Positions 1 to 8,288 of a stretch of 64,000 bases of DNA are shown here, piece after piece; the first letter of the stretch is position 1; every line of letters begins with the position of its first letter. The position numbers and the translations under genes were made by a program. Source of the stretch: an uncultured Lachnospiraceae bacterium (GTDB lineage Bacteria > Bacillota > Clostridia > Lachnospirales > Lachnospiraceae); NCBI GenBank assembly GCA_910578885.1, contig CAJTSH010000013.1, forward strand, positions 1-64,000, in the 5' to 3' direction. The notes under the pieces were generated by a model, which had not been told where the DNA came from, did no database searches, and saw only the letters and a list, made by a program, of their open reading frames with translations.

Positions 1-30
1 TTTTTGTGGACTTTCATTTTTTCCTGCCAT
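1..30 (-). CDS. Transposase N-terminus, partial
   Basis: Only the first ten codons are present (M-A-G-K-N-E-S-P-Q-K). The ATG at 28-30 is preceded by GGAGG with about 7 bases spacing, so it is a convincing start. I call it a transposase only because it lies directly inside what looks like an IS terminal repeat; the ten residues themselves do not identify a family. The ribosome binding site is the 3' arm of the hairpin at 38-80, so a transcript entering from outside would hide it. Confidence 0.5.
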   Translation of the reverse strand, partial: MAGKNESPQK

Positions 31-37
31 AATAAAA

Positions 38-80
38 CCTCCAAACTGAGTAATCTTATCTTACATCAGTTTGGAGGTTT
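38..80 (-). promoter_or_regulatory. Hairpin that covers the transposase ribosome binding site
   Basis: CCTCCAAACTGA and TCAGTTTGGAGG are perfect 12-bp complements separated by about 18 bases. On the minus-strand transcript the second arm contains the GGAGG used by the ATG at base 30. Such foldback structures are known in IS10 and IS50 to block transposase translation from read-through transcripts; that role here is inference. Confidence 0.6.
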
Positions 81-103
81 ACACAAACTTTGGGATAGTC
101 CCT

Positions 104-205
104 AATATATGGTTCGTATTTCACAACTTCTTTATCAGATAAATACTCAAATAAATCCTGTATATCTTCTTTTTTGTATCTTCTTAAAATTAACCTTTCC
201 GTTTC
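104..205 (-). pseudogene. GNAT acetyltransferase N-terminal remnant cut by the IS
   Basis: The minus strand from 205 downward reads E-T-E-R-L-I-L-R-R-Y-K-K-E-D-I-Q-D-L-F-E, then Y-L-S-D-K-E-V-V-K-Y-E-P-Y, and ends where the IS begins. This is the typical opening of the RimJ/RimL-like GNAT family (usually M-E-T-E-R-L-I-L-R). The expected ATG codon is GCA here and no in-frame ATG, GTG or TTG lies between it and the upstream stop, so even the surviving part seems unable to start. No acetyl-CoA-binding motif remains. I read it as a decayed gene interrupted by the IS; a functional product is very unlikely. Confidence 0.6.
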
Positions 206-347
206 TGCGCACCTTGATACTTCAACAGACTTTATTCTCTGGATCCGATAAGAAACCTGTACTAATTTCTATCTTGCATCTATCATTTCCTGCGTAAGTA
301 CAAGTCCTATAATAATCAAATTCTTAATAAACCGTAAGCCGCCTGCT

Positions 348-1217
348 CTAAAACAAACTCAACTGCTCATATCCCCTGCCTTCCGGAAACTCATGCAGAT
401 ACTCAAATATCCTCCCTACATTGCTTTCTATCCCATTCCTTTTGCATTCTGCATGAAATAATCCCATAAGCTCCCGGTTACGGATACTTGTAACCTCATA
501 GGCATAACCATATTTCTCATGATACCTCTCACGCATTCCGGGGAAATGTCTATCAAGCGCATCATAAAAATATTCCCGGTTGCCATCCCGAAGCGTCAGA
601 CCCATTCCGAAATTGATGATACCGTATACTTTCGCCTGTATACAATAGTTCAGGATTCCTTCCACATTTTCTCTGGTGTCATTGATAAAAGGCAGTATCG
701 GCGACATCCAGACAACGGTTGGAATGCCATTCTCCCGCATGATCTGCAATACCTCAAACCGCCTTTTCGTCGTACAGACCTTAGGCTCCAATATGCGGCA
801 CAACTCTTCCTCATACGTAGTCAATGTTATCTGTACCACACATTTCGCCTTGCGGTTAATGCTTTTCAGCAAATCCAAATCCCTCAGAATCCGATCCGAT
901 TTCGTCTGAATGGCAAGTCCGAATTCATAGTAGTCAATAAGTTCGAGACACTTTCTCGTCAGTTCCAGCTGCTCATCACAGTGCATATAGGGATCGCACA
1001 TGGATCCTGTACCAATCATACACTTCTTTCTTTTTGAACGAAGCGAATGCTCCAACAACTGTGGAGCATTCTGCTTTACCTCAATATCTTCAAAATCATG
1101 TGTAAACTGATAACAACGGCTGCGGCTGTCGCAGTAAATGCAGCCATGCGTGCATCCCCGATAGAGATTCATTCCGTTTTCCGATGATAAAATTCTCTTT
1201 GCCTCTGCAAAATGCAT
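348..1217 (-). CDS. SplB-like radical SAM protein
   Basis: A 289-residue radical SAM protein with the CxxxCxxC cluster motif at C22, C26 and C29 (GCTHGCIYC), which ligates the 4Fe-4S cluster that cleaves S-adenosylmethionine. The very N-terminal motif, the following C-x-S-R-S-R-C segment and the MIGTGSMCDPY stretch match the spore-photoproduct-lyase-like COG1533 group found widely in Clostridia. Members outside true SplB have no settled substrate, so I do not claim DNA repair. The start has AAAGGA nine bases upstream. It follows the aspartokinase gene by 45 bases on the same strand and may share its transcript. Confidence 0.8.
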   Translation of the reverse strand: MHFAEAKRILSSENGMNLYRGCTHGCIYCDSRSRCYQFTHDFEDIEVKQNAPQLLEHSLRSKRKKCMIGTGSMCDPYMHCDEQLELTRKCLELIDYYEFGLAIQTKSDRILRDLDLLKSINRKAKCVVQITLTTYEEELCRILEPKVCTTKRRFEVLQIMRENGIPTVVWMSPILPFINDTRENVEGILNYCIQAKVYGIINFGMGLTLRDGNREYFYDALDRHFPGMRERYHEKYGYAYEVTSIRNRELMGLFHAECKRNGIESNVGRIFEYLHEFPEGRGYEQLSLF

Positions 1218-1262
1218 GCTCTGGCGTCCTTTCTATTGAAAATACAATTTTAGCGTCTATTT

Positions 1263-2582
1263 TTACAACTGTGAAATAACAAAGATGTCATAAATCGCTT
1301 TGACCGCCGACTCAAAATCATCATTGCTGACACCGATAATAATATTTAACTCCGAGGAACCCTGATCAATCATCTTTACATTGACATTTGCATGGGCAAG
1401 TGCAGAGAAAATACGTCCCGCCGTACCTCTCGTAGAACGCATTCCGCGTCCAACTACTGCAAGCAACGCAAGGTCCGCCTCAATATCTATCGAATCAGGA
1501 TTTGCAAGTCTGTGAATACCTGCAACTACCTTCTGCTCCTTATCCATAAACTCGTCCTGATGCACAAAGACAGTCATGGTGTCAATCCCGGACGGTACAT
1601 GCTCAAAGCTGATACCGTAGTCTTCAAACGCCTGCAGCACCTTTCTGCCAAAACCGACCTCGGAATTCATCATATCTTTTTCAATGTTTACCGCACAGAA
1701 GCCCTTCTTGCCGGCAATACCCGTTATTGTAAATTTGGACTTCTGGCAGGTGCTTCCCACAATCCATGTTCCTCTGTCTTCCGGTGCATTGGTATTGCGG
1801 ATGTTGATCGGGATGCCCTCCTGACGAACCGGAAAGATGGCATCCTCATGAAGAACCGTCGCCCCCATATAGGAAAGCTCGCGAAGCTCTCGGTAAGTAA
1901 TCGTATCAATCACCTCCGGCGCTTTAATAATCCTCGGATCAGCCACGAGGAAGCCTGATACGTCCGTCCAGTTCTCATAAACATCTGCCTGGACCGCCTT
2001 TGCCACGATAGAGCCCGTCACATCGGAACCGCCTCTGGAAAATGTTTTTACCTTTCCATCCGCATATGCGCCATAAAAGCCCGGAACCACCGCACACTCA
2101 CTGCCCTCTAAACGCTTCCGTAAAATTTTATTTGTTTTATCTGCATCAAAATCTCCGTTCTCATCAAAGAAAATGGCAGTTGCAGCGTCAATAAATTCAA
2201 AACCAAGGTAATTCGCCATTACAATGCCGTTGAGATATTCTCCGCGGGAGGCAGCGTAATCCGCTCCTGCCTTTGCCCGAAAATTCTCGTTGATTTTCGC
2301 AAATTCCTCACTCAGATCCAGCTTCAGTCCAAGACCTGTAATAATCTCATCATAACGCGCCTTAATCTCAGCCAGCTCCTTATCAAACTTCTTTTCCTCT
2401 TCCGCCAATGCATAACATGCATAAAGCATATCCGTCACCTTAGTATCTTTGCCGTGTCTCTTCCCCGGCGCACTCGGAACTACATAACGTCTTTCCTTAT
2501 CCGATTTGATGATATTTCCTACCTTCTGGAACTGCTCGGCGCTTGCCAGTGAACTCCCGCCAAATTTTACAACCTTTTTCAT
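1263..2582 (-). CDS. lysC: Aspartate kinase (monofunctional)
   Basis: Phosphorylates L-aspartate, the first step to lysine, threonine and methionine and to diaminopimelate for the cell wall. The 439-residue protein opens with the KFGGSS nucleotide-binding motif (residues 6-11). FSRGGSDVTGS in the kinase domain is the family signature, and the last ~150 residues form the tandem ACT region that binds feedback inhibitors. I start at the ATG at 2582 (M-K-K-V-V-K-F-G-G) because the family begins this way and AGAGGATAAGG precedes it; a reading frame continues upstream to 2612. No lysine riboswitch could be recognised in the 177-base upstream gap. Confidence 0.93.
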   Translation of the reverse strand: MKKVVKFGGSSLASAEQFQKVGNIIKSDKERRYVVPSAPGKRHGKDTKVTDMLYACYALAEEEKKFDKELAEIKARYDEIITGLGLKLDLSEEFAKINENFRAKAGADYAASRGEYLNGIVMANYLGFEFIDAATAIFFDENGDFDADKTNKILRKRLEGSECAVVPGFYGAYADGKVKTFSRGGSDVTGSIVAKAVQADVYENWTDVSGFLVADPRIIKAPEVIDTITYRELRELSYMGATVLHEDAIFPVRQEGIPINIRNTNAPEDRGTWIVGSTCQKSKFTITGIAGKKGFCAVNIEKDMMNSEVGFGRKVLQAFEDYGISFEHVPSGIDTMTVFVHQDEFMDKEQKVVAGIHRLANPDSIDIEADLALLAVVGRGMRSTRGTAGRIFSALAHANVNVKMIDQGSSELNIIIGVSNDDFESAVKAIYDIFVISQL

Positions 2583-2639
2583 GACCTTATCCTCTTTCTC
2601 TTCTATCAGCATTTCTCTTGATATTCATTGAAATCATCC

Positions 2640-2656
2640 GGGATTCTTCCAATCCC
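2640..2656 (-). other. Small hairpin in the aspartokinase leader
   Basis: GGGATT (2640-2645) and AATCCC (2651-2656) pair around a five-base loop, about 57 bases upstream of the aspartokinase start. It is the only clear structure in the gap 2583-2759. No run of T follows closely, so it is not a convincing terminator, and it is too short to be a lysine riboswitch. Confidence 0.3.
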
Positions 2657-2759
2657 GCAAAATAATTCAGCTTTATTTAAGATACTACAAGAACAAGCAG
2701 GTTGTAAATAGAAAATTACATCTTCTCAAAAAAATCCTGTTACAATTCATCCTTCTGTT

Positions 2760-3200
2760 TCACTGTTTTGTCAGCTCCCGCAGCCCATGTCCTTCTTCCA
2801 GCTTTTTGCCTGTGCAATAATAGTTGAAGCTGCCATTGCTTAAAATGTCGCCTTTTTCATTCTCAACGATTACATCCAGTACGGCAATCCTGCCGCCCTG
2901 ACGAACGGTTCTCGCCTTGCAGATTACATACTCCGTATCCTTTATCGGCAGCATGTAATTCATGCCGCCGCTTAAAGTAGTCACATATCTTCCGCAGGTA
3001 GCTGCCGCAATGCCTGCTACCGTATCCGCCAACGCATAGACACAGCCGCCATGCATCCCTTCATAGACATTCGTATGACGCTTCTCCATACGGATTCTGC
3101 CTTCCGCATATCCCTGCTCTACCTTCGTCAGCTCCATTCCAATATACTGCGCAAAAGCATTGCCCGCTATAAGTTCATCCATTTTCTCTCGATTTATCAT
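2760..3200 (-). CDS. PaaI-family hotdog thioesterase
   Basis: A 146-residue protein of the hotdog-fold acyl-CoA thioesterase family (PaaI / YdiI-like, COG2050). The central helix region H-G-G-C-V-Y-A-L-A-D-T-V-A-G, with the HGG followed by the conserved acidic residue, is the family signature, and length is typical. The natural acyl-CoA substrate cannot be read from sequence. It begins four bases after the pyruvate kinase stop codon, so it is translated as the second gene of a pyk operon. The ribosome binding site before the first ATG is weak; an alternative ATG lies at 3185 behind GAGAGAAA. Confidence 0.82.
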   Translation of the reverse strand: MINREKMDELIAGNAFAQYIGMELTKVEQGYAEGRIRMEKRHTNVYEGMHGGCVYALADTVAGIAAATCGRYVTTLSGGMNYMLPIKDTEYVICKARTVRQGGRIAVLDVIVENEKGDILSNGSFNYYCTGKKLEEGHGLRELTKQ

Positions 3201-3203
3201 CTT

Positions 3204-4619
3204 TTATACCACATGCACCTTAATCATATTTGTCGTTCCCGACTTGCCAAGCGGCACACCGGAGGTAATTACCACCACATCATCCTTCTCAACAAGATTT
3301 TGCTGCCTGCAGATATCAATCGCATGGTCAAATAACTCGAAGGTATCCTGCTTCTCTTCTAACAGAATCGGCACAACGCCCCAGGACATATTCAACTGCC
3401 GCCACACCTTCTCTGTCATGGCGCATCCGATAATAACGCAGTATGGACGATACCGGGAAATCATCCTCGCCGAACGTCCCGAGCGCGTAACAGTTACAAT
3501 CGCACTGGCGTTTAAGTCATGAGCAGTTGTACAGGTCGCATGGCTGATCGCATCTGTGATATCCGGATTCGCATCCCGGTCATGCTCAAAGAAACGCTTC
3601 TTGTAGTCAATATCATCCTCGGTCCGCTCAGCAATCCGCACCATTGTCTTTAATGACTCGACCGGAAATCTACCCGCTGCGGTTTCGCCTGATAGCATAA
3701 TCGCACTCGTACCATCGTAAATTGCATTCGCCACATCCGCAGTCTCCGCTCTTGTCGGTCTTGGATTCTTCATCATGGAATCCAGCATCTGCGTTGCGGT
3801 AATTACCTGTTTGCCTGCCTCATAGACCTTTTTAATAATCAGCTTCTGGACAATCGGCACCTCCTCCTCAGGAAGCTCCACGCCCATATCGCCTCTCGCA
3901 ATCATAATCGCATCTGATTCTTCAATAATTTCATCAATATTCTCTACGCCCTCGCCGTTTTCAATCTTGGCAATAATCTTGATATCGCTTCCTCCATTTT
4001 CATAGAGAAACGAACGGATCTGCATTACGTCCGCTGCGCTTCGAACAAAGGACGCCGCCACATAATCTACATTCTGCCCAATTCCAAACAAAATATCCGC
4101 TTTATCCTGATCGCTCATATACGGCATGTTTGCGTGAATTCCCGGAACATTTACACCCTTGTGGTTTGAAATCACACCATCATTATTGATGGTACAGTGG
4201 ATGTCCTCTCCATCCACGCTGTCTACATGTAACTCTATCAGCCCGTCATCAATCAGAATTCTTGTTCCCGGCGTTATATCCCTGCTTAGCGTCGGATACG
4301 TAATACTGGCAATCGTATCATCCCCTAACAGCTTTCTTCCTGTTAAAGTAAACTTCTGCCCGGAAGTCACTGTAATCTTTCCGTCCTTAAAGTCCCGGAT
4401 ACGGATTTCCGGTCCCTTCGTATCCAACAGAATCGCTACCGGTTTCCCGTATTTTTCTCTGGCAGCGCGCAGCCTCGACATCCGCTCCTCCTGCTCCTCA
4501 TGCGTTCCATGTGAAAAATTGAACCGGGCAACATCCATGCCTTCCCGTACCAGCTGCTCTAACACCTCCACATCATCCGTTGCCGGTCCCATTGTACAAA
4601 TAATTTTTGTTTTCCGCAT
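3204..4619 (-). CDS. pyk: Pyruvate kinase
   Basis: Transfers phosphate from phosphoenolpyruvate to ADP, the last step of glycolysis. The 471-residue protein starts M-R-K-T-K-I-I-C-T-M-G-P-A-T. It carries the signature segment I-I-A-K-I-E-N-G-E-G with the catalytic Lys and Mg-binding Glu, the MIARGDMGVELP motif, ATQMLDSM and RAETADVANAIYDG. Length matches the short form without the extra C-terminal PEP-utiliser domain that many Firmicutes carry. I start at the ATG at 4619, eight bases after GGAGG; an in-frame TTG at 4634 lies on the other side of that site and is unlikely. Confidence 0.95.
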   Translation of the reverse strand: MRKTKIICTMGPATDDVEVLEQLVREGMDVARFNFSHGTHEEQEERMSRLRAAREKYGKPVAILLDTKGPEIRIRDFKDGKITVTSGQKFTLTGRKLLGDDTIASITYPTLSRDITPGTRILIDDGLIELHVDSVDGEDIHCTINNDGVISNHKGVNVPGIHANMPYMSDQDKADILFGIGQNVDYVAASFVRSAADVMQIRSFLYENGGSDIKIIAKIENGEGVENIDEIIEESDAIMIARGDMGVELPEEEVPIVQKLIIKKVYEAGKQVITATQMLDSMMKNPRPTRAETADVANAIYDGTSAIMLSGETAAGRFPVESLKTMVRIAERTEDDIDYKKRFFEHDRDANPDITDAISHATCTTAHDLNASAIVTVTRSGRSARMISRYRPYCVIIGCAMTEKVWRQLNMSWGVVPILLEEKQDTFELFDHAIDICRQQNLVEKDDVVVITSGVPLGKSGTTNMIKVHVV

Positions 4620-4750
4620 TTTCGTTTCCTCCAATCCATCTCATTTTTTCAATTCATTTACACTTATTTTACAATAACTGGAAGGGAGAGTGCAATCCCA
4701 ATCTACGGTTTTAACACACGAAATCTTCTCTTCCCCCAAACACTGCCTTT

Positions 4751-5752
4751 TCAAATGCCATACCCGTCAAACGCCGGAATAAAAGACTCTTCCGCCGCTT
4801 CCCCGTCTTGGATAAATCCCAGATTGATTCCAAGCTCAATCGCATAATCCAACAATGCCTCATATTCCCTCTCCGTCACTCTCCGTCCAAGCTCCGGATA
4901 ATCCGGCAAATGCTGCGCAGGCGTATACTGGCTCATCAGACTGATATAAATCTTATCCCCATACGTATCCAACAGATATTTGATAATTCCTTTTGCATCA
5001 GAAAGACAGCCCGGAAGAAGCAGATGGCGGACTACCGTTCCCCGTACCAAAATGCTTGTCCCTTCGGCATCTTCCATTTCCTCCGGCGTCATCCATTGTA
5101 CGTGCTTCCAGCGTTCTTCCCCCGATATAATACTGTCTGTCAACACGGATTCAGGAACGAACCGGGGTTCTCCGGTCTGACGCACCATTTCCGCAATCGC
5201 CTGCCCGGCATGTAAAAAATAGTCGGGTGCATGAGAATACTTTGCGCTAAGCGCCGCATCCTTATATTTTAAATCCGGCAGGTACACATCAATATACCCC
5301 TCAAGACTGCGGATATTTTCCACACTTTCATAACTGCCGGTATTATAGACTACAGGCAGAAGAAAGCCCTGACGCTTCGCCTTGTCTAAGGCTTTCTTAA
5401 TCTGAGGGACAAAATGTCCCGGCGTAACAAGATTCACATTATTTGCCTGCTGACCCTGCAGCTCCAGAAATATTTCTGCAAGCCGTTCTATGGAAATCTC
5501 TTTTCCTGCGCTTCCGTTAGCAATGGCTGCGTTCTGACAGTATACGCAATGCAGGGAACAACCGGAGAAAAAAATCGTTCCCGACCCTTTCGTTCCGGAA
5601 ATGCAAGGTTCCTCCCACATGTGCAGTCCGGCTCTCGCCGCTTTTATTTGTTCTGTCTGCCCACAGACGCCGCATTCCCCTTCCAGACGGTTCACACCGC
5701 AATTTCTTGGACAAAGCCTGCACGATTTCAGCTTCTGCGTTTGCTTTGACAT
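4751..5752 (-). CDS. PflX-like radical SAM protein
   Basis: A 333-residue radical SAM protein resembling pyruvate-formate-lyase activating enzymes (COG1313, PflX/YfkAB-like). The SAM-cluster motif CSLHCVYC lies at C65, C69 and C72. An N-terminal cysteine group (C11, C14, C18, C27, C30) could hold another metal or cluster. No glycyl-radical enzyme is adjacent, so activation of pyruvate formate-lyase is not supported and the partner is unknown. The chosen ATG at 5752 has GGAGG seven bases upstream; the reading frame continues to 5794 without a better site. Confidence 0.82.
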   Translation of the reverse strand: MSKQTQKLKSCRLCPRNCGVNRLEGECGVCGQTEQIKAARAGLHMWEEPCISGTKGSGTIFFSGCSLHCVYCQNAAIANGSAGKEISIERLAEIFLELQGQQANNVNLVTPGHFVPQIKKALDKAKRQGFLLPVVYNTGSYESVENIRSLEGYIDVYLPDLKYKDAALSAKYSHAPDYFLHAGQAIAEMVRQTGEPRFVPESVLTDSIISGEERWKHVQWMTPEEMEDAEGTSILVRGTVVRHLLLPGCLSDAKGIIKYLLDTYGDKIYISLMSQYTPAQHLPDYPELGRRVTEREYEALLDYAIELGINLGFIQDGEAAEESFIPAFDGYGI

Positions 5753-5835
5753 TTTTTCCTCCAACTCTTTCATAATTCGATTCCTACTTGTCAATTTTCA
5801 TTCTATCATATATCATAGGTAGCAGGAAAGATAAT

Positions 5836-5866
5836 GTAACAGTGAATCCGAAGGCTGAACTGTTAC
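5836..5866. repeat. 31-nt palindromic repeat, copy A
   Basis: GTAACAGT and ACTGTTAC form a perfect 8-bp stem around a 15-base loop containing CCGAAGGC. The same 31-base element occurs at 32061-32091 and 58753-58783. It lies between the divergent pflX-like and PPi-phosphofructokinase genes, 49 bases before the latter's start. Two small differences in the stem between copies are compensated, which supports a selected structure. Confidence 0.6.
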
Positions 5867-5914
5867 GATTTGCACCCCAAAACGTCCCCGCAATCTCACA
5901 ACAAAGGAGACCTT

Positions 5915-7156
5915 ATGAATAAGAAAAACTGTATGGTTGCCCAGTCCGGCGGCCCAACCGCAACTATCAATGCAAGCCTTGCCGGCGTTATAAGCGGCAC
6001 AATGCACTCTCAGGCATACGACACTGTTTACGGTTCCGTGAACGGCATTTTAGGAATTCTGCACGACAATATCTTAAATCTCAGTGATTTAATTGAGAAA
6101 GACCCCTCCAATCTGGAAACATTGAAGCACTCTCCCGCCATGTATCTGGGTTCCTGCCGCTTTAAACTGCCGGATTTTATGGATGACGACTCTTCTTACA
6201 ACTATATTTTTAAGCAATTCGAGAAATTGAATATCGGAGCCTTCTTTTATATCGGCGGAAACGATTCGATGGATACCGTATTAAAGCTCTCGAATTACGC
6301 CAAACGAATCGGCAGCGATATTTGTATCATCGGTATTCCCAAAACAATCGATAATGATCTTATGGTTACCGACCACACGCCCGGATTTGGTTCCGCAGCG
6401 AAATATGTGGCTTCCTCGCTTCTTGAAATTGCCCACGACACTTTTATCTATGCGGTAAAAAGTGTGACCATCGTGGAGATTATGGGAAGAGACGCAGGCT
6501 GGCTGACCGCTGCCGCCGCACTGGCAAGAAACCAATATTCCGATGCTCCGCACTTAATCTATCTTCCTGAAACAGACTTTGACAAAGACCGTTTCCTGAC
6601 CGACGTAAAAGAATGCCTAAGGGTACGGAACAATATCATTATTGCCATTTCCGAAGGAATTCATGACGCAGCCGGCAACTATATCAATGCAGGAGAAAGT
6701 CAGGAGGATTCCTTTGGGCACAGTCAATTGAGCGGTGCGGGTAAAGCCTTGGAATATCTGATCAAAGACAATATCAACGTAAAAGTCCGCTCTGTGGAAA
6801 TCAACGTATTACAGCGATGCGCAGCGCACCTTTCCTCAAAGACAGATTTGGACGAGGCCTTTGCATTGGGAGAAAAGGCTGTTGCTCTTTCCGAAGACGG
6901 CGTCACCGCTTCTATGGTAACTTTAGAGCGCACCTCAAATTCACCTTATACCGTTGCATATGGCTCTGCGGAAATCAAAAACATTGCCAACGAAGCAAAA
7001 TCCGTTCCTCGTGAATGGATCAATGAAGCCGGAAACGACGTGCTTCCGGCAATGCTTGAATATCTTGCCCCGCTGATTTTGGGCGAACCGGATATTACCT
7101 ATCAAAACGGTCTGCCGGTCTATATGGATGTATCACATCTTACGGCAATTGAGTAG
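5915..7156 (+). CDS. pfp: Pyrophosphate-dependent phosphofructokinase
   Basis: Phosphorylates fructose-6-phosphate in glycolysis, probably with pyrophosphate as donor. The 413-residue protein has the catalytic loop PKTIDND (142-148), a PhxAxQGG-like start (V-A-Q-S-G-G-P-T) and G-R-D-A-G-W-L-T. Donor choice is set by the loop that is GGDGS in ATP enzymes. Here it is GGNDS (114-118): the Asp in place of Gly excludes ATP and marks the PPi class, while the first Asp is Asn. The ATG at 5915 follows AAAGGAG by six bases; an upstream ATG at 5870 lacks a site. With the pyruvate kinase at 3204 it makes a glycolytic neighbourhood, though on the other strand. Confidence 0.88.
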   Translation: MNKKNCMVAQSGGPTATINASLAGVISGTMHSQAYDTVYGSVNGILGILHDNILNLSDLIEKDPSNLETLKHSPAMYLGSCRFKLPDFMDDDSSYNYIFKQFEKLNIGAFFYIGGNDSMDTVLKLSNYAKRIGSDICIIGIPKTIDNDLMVTDHTPGFGSAAKYVASSLLEIAHDTFIYAVKSVTIVEIMGRDAGWLTAAAALARNQYSDAPHLIYLPETDFDKDRFLTDVKECLRVRNNIIIAISEGIHDAAGNYINAGESQEDSFGHSQLSGAGKALEYLIKDNINVKVRSVEINVLQRCAAHLSSKTDLDEAFALGEKAVALSEDGVTASMVTLERTSNSPYTVAYGSAEIKNIANEAKSVPREWINEAGNDVLPAMLEYLAPLILGEPDITYQNGLPVYMDVSHLTAIE

Positions 7157-7236
7157 GGAAGATTTATTCCCCTGCTCGCCGCGCGGGGCGCATGCTGCTT
7201 CCCCTGCTAATTTCCTTATGCGCCCTGTGCAGAACA
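7151..7236. repeat. ~85-nt two-hairpin element, copy 1
   Basis: This element overlaps the last codon and stop of the phosphofructokinase gene and fills most of the gap to the convergent hydrolase gene. First hairpin: GGGAA-gattta-TTCCC, extended by GAGTA/TGCTC. Second hairpin: GGCGCAT (7187-7193) pairs with ATGCGCC (7218-7224). Copy 2 at 14559-14642 aligns along its whole length, with the second stem changed to GAGCGTG/CACGCTC, so pairing is kept by changes on both sides. Confidence 0.6.
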
Positions 7237-7264
7237 TTGGGGAAACGCTGAATAAAGAGTTTCC

Positions 7265-8218
7265 TTAAGTCAATTCCAAAAAACGTCCGACTTCCATCCA
7301 TGCCCGTTTCGACTCCGGCATCAAAAGCATTGCCATCTGAAACACATGGAACATTCCTTCGTAAATACTCAGGCGCACTTTTACACCTGCTTCTTTTGCT
7401 TTCTTTGCTGCCGACACAGAATCACTCATAAGCATTTCATAATCCCCCACCTGTATCAGCATCGGAGGAAAGTCGGAAAAATCCCCGAACAGCGGTGAAA
7501 TATACGGCTCTTTCGGACTATGCTTTCCAACATAATCATGATTGTAAATCAGGCTGTCTCTCGTATTTCCAAACAAGGGGTCTCTTTCATAATTACTGTC
7601 ATAGGATTCCCCGCTCGCAGTCAAATCTGTCCAAGGGGACATTGCAACAATACCGCCCGGCATCTCATAGTCATGATCCCTTAAATACATGACAAGCGCC
7701 ATCGCCAGCCCGCCTCCTGCGGAATCCCCGGCAACAATAATCTGTTCCGCACGAAATCCTTTGTTAAGCAGCCAGAAATAAGCCGCAGCCGCATCCTCTA
7801 GCGCCGCCGGATAAGGATGCTCCGGCGCCACCCGGTAATCGACCGTCAGAACCGGAATCCTCTTTCCCACCTCGCTGTATAAGCCGGCAAAGGTACGGTA
7901 AGCATTACGCATTCCGCCGATGTAGCCGCCCCCATGAAGCTGAAGCACTACCTTGTTGAGATTCGGATTCTCCTTAGGCTCCAGATATTCCATCGTAAAA
8001 TGCTCATGTTCCTCTTCCTTACACGTTTTTGAATAAGAATCAATTTCCATATCAATCAATGTATATTGAAAAATATCCGGGCACTTCCACGGTGGTTCTA
8101 CCATCTTCTTCCGCAATTCTCCGTTTTTAATTTTTCTGCCGATCAGGTTGTCATTTGTCACATGGGCAATCAGATCCCGAATGACCCTGCCTCTGACACT
8201 TGTTTCATTCTCTGCCAT
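7265..8218 (-). CDS. HSL-type alpha/beta hydrolase
   Basis: A 317-residue esterase/lipase of the hormone-sensitive-lipase family. The oxyanion-hole motif HGGGYIGG is at 95-102 and the nucleophile elbow GDSAGGG at 164-170, with Ser166 as nucleophile. The likely acid and base are in IQVGDYE and GMFHVF near the C-terminus. There is no signal peptide, so it acts in the cytosol. It is the third gene of an operon behind a condensation-type acyltransferase and a zinc-ribbon membrane protein, suggesting it hydrolyses an ester made or moved by them; that is inference. I start at 8218, six bases after AGAGGA; an upstream ATG at 8251 has no good site. Confidence 0.85.
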   Translation of the reverse strand: MAENETSVRGRVIRDLIAHVTNDNLIGRKIKNGELRKKMVEPPWKCPDIFQYTLIDMEIDSYSKTCKEEEHEHFTMEYLEPKENPNLNKVVLQLHGGGYIGGMRNAYRTFAGLYSEVGKRIPVLTVDYRVAPEHPYPAALEDAAAAYFWLLNKGFRAEQIIVAGDSAGGGLAMALVMYLRDHDYEMPGGIVAMSPWTDLTASGESYDSNYERDPLFGNTRDSLIYNHDYVGKHSPKEPYISPLFGDFSDFPPMLIQVGDYEMLMSDSVSAAKKAKEAGVKVRLSIYEGMFHVFQMAMLLMPESKRAWMEVGRFLELT

Positions 8219-8220
8219 AT

Positions 8221-8284
8221 TTTCCTCTTTCTGGCGTGCTTTCCCTTCCATCCATGCAGATTTGGAAGTTTTTCTTCCAAACCT
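8221..8284 (-). repeat. Hairpin leader shared with the ABC binding-protein gene, copy 1
   Basis: TTTGGAAG (8261-8268) pairs with CTTCCAAA (8274-8281) around five T. Together with the following ATGG, CACGCC and RBS segments this stretch matches the leader at 12742-12808 upstream of the amino-acid binding protein. The two downstream genes are unrelated, so the leader itself appears to be the repeated unit. Confidence 0.45.
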
Positions 8285-8288
8285 TCAA

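Larger units (their letters stand above)
1..103 (-). mobile_element. End of an insertion sequence, truncated by the window edge
   Basis: Read on the minus strand, the element begins near base 103 with GGGACTATCCCAAAG followed by TTTGTGTAAA, which looks like a terminal inverted repeat. Next come a 12-bp hairpin (38-80), a GGAGG ribosome binding site and an ATG at base 30 that opens a reading frame running off the window. The layout (terminal repeat, short leader, transposase start) and the acetyltransferase fragment that stops exactly at its edge both indicate an inserted element. The family is uncertain; the ends resemble IS256-like elements. The bases next to it, TAATATAT (104-111), could be an 8-bp target duplication, but the other end is outside the window. 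Confidence 0.6.

Noticed and set aside
109..297. A 62-codon plus-strand frame next to the IS
   Set aside because: It lies over the GNAT remnant on the other strand, has no ribosome site and no recognisable content.
348..1217. True spore photoproduct lyase
   Set aside because: The N-terminal position of the cysteine motif and the length match the wider SplB-like group; I see no evidence for DNA repair.
2583..2759. Possible lysine riboswitch before aspartokinase
   Set aside because: The gap is short and I found only one small hairpin; the multi-stem L-box layout is absent.
4751..5752. Pyruvate formate-lyase activating enzyme (pflA)
   Set aside because: No pyruvate formate-lyase is adjacent and the extra N-terminal cysteines match the PflX-like group instead.
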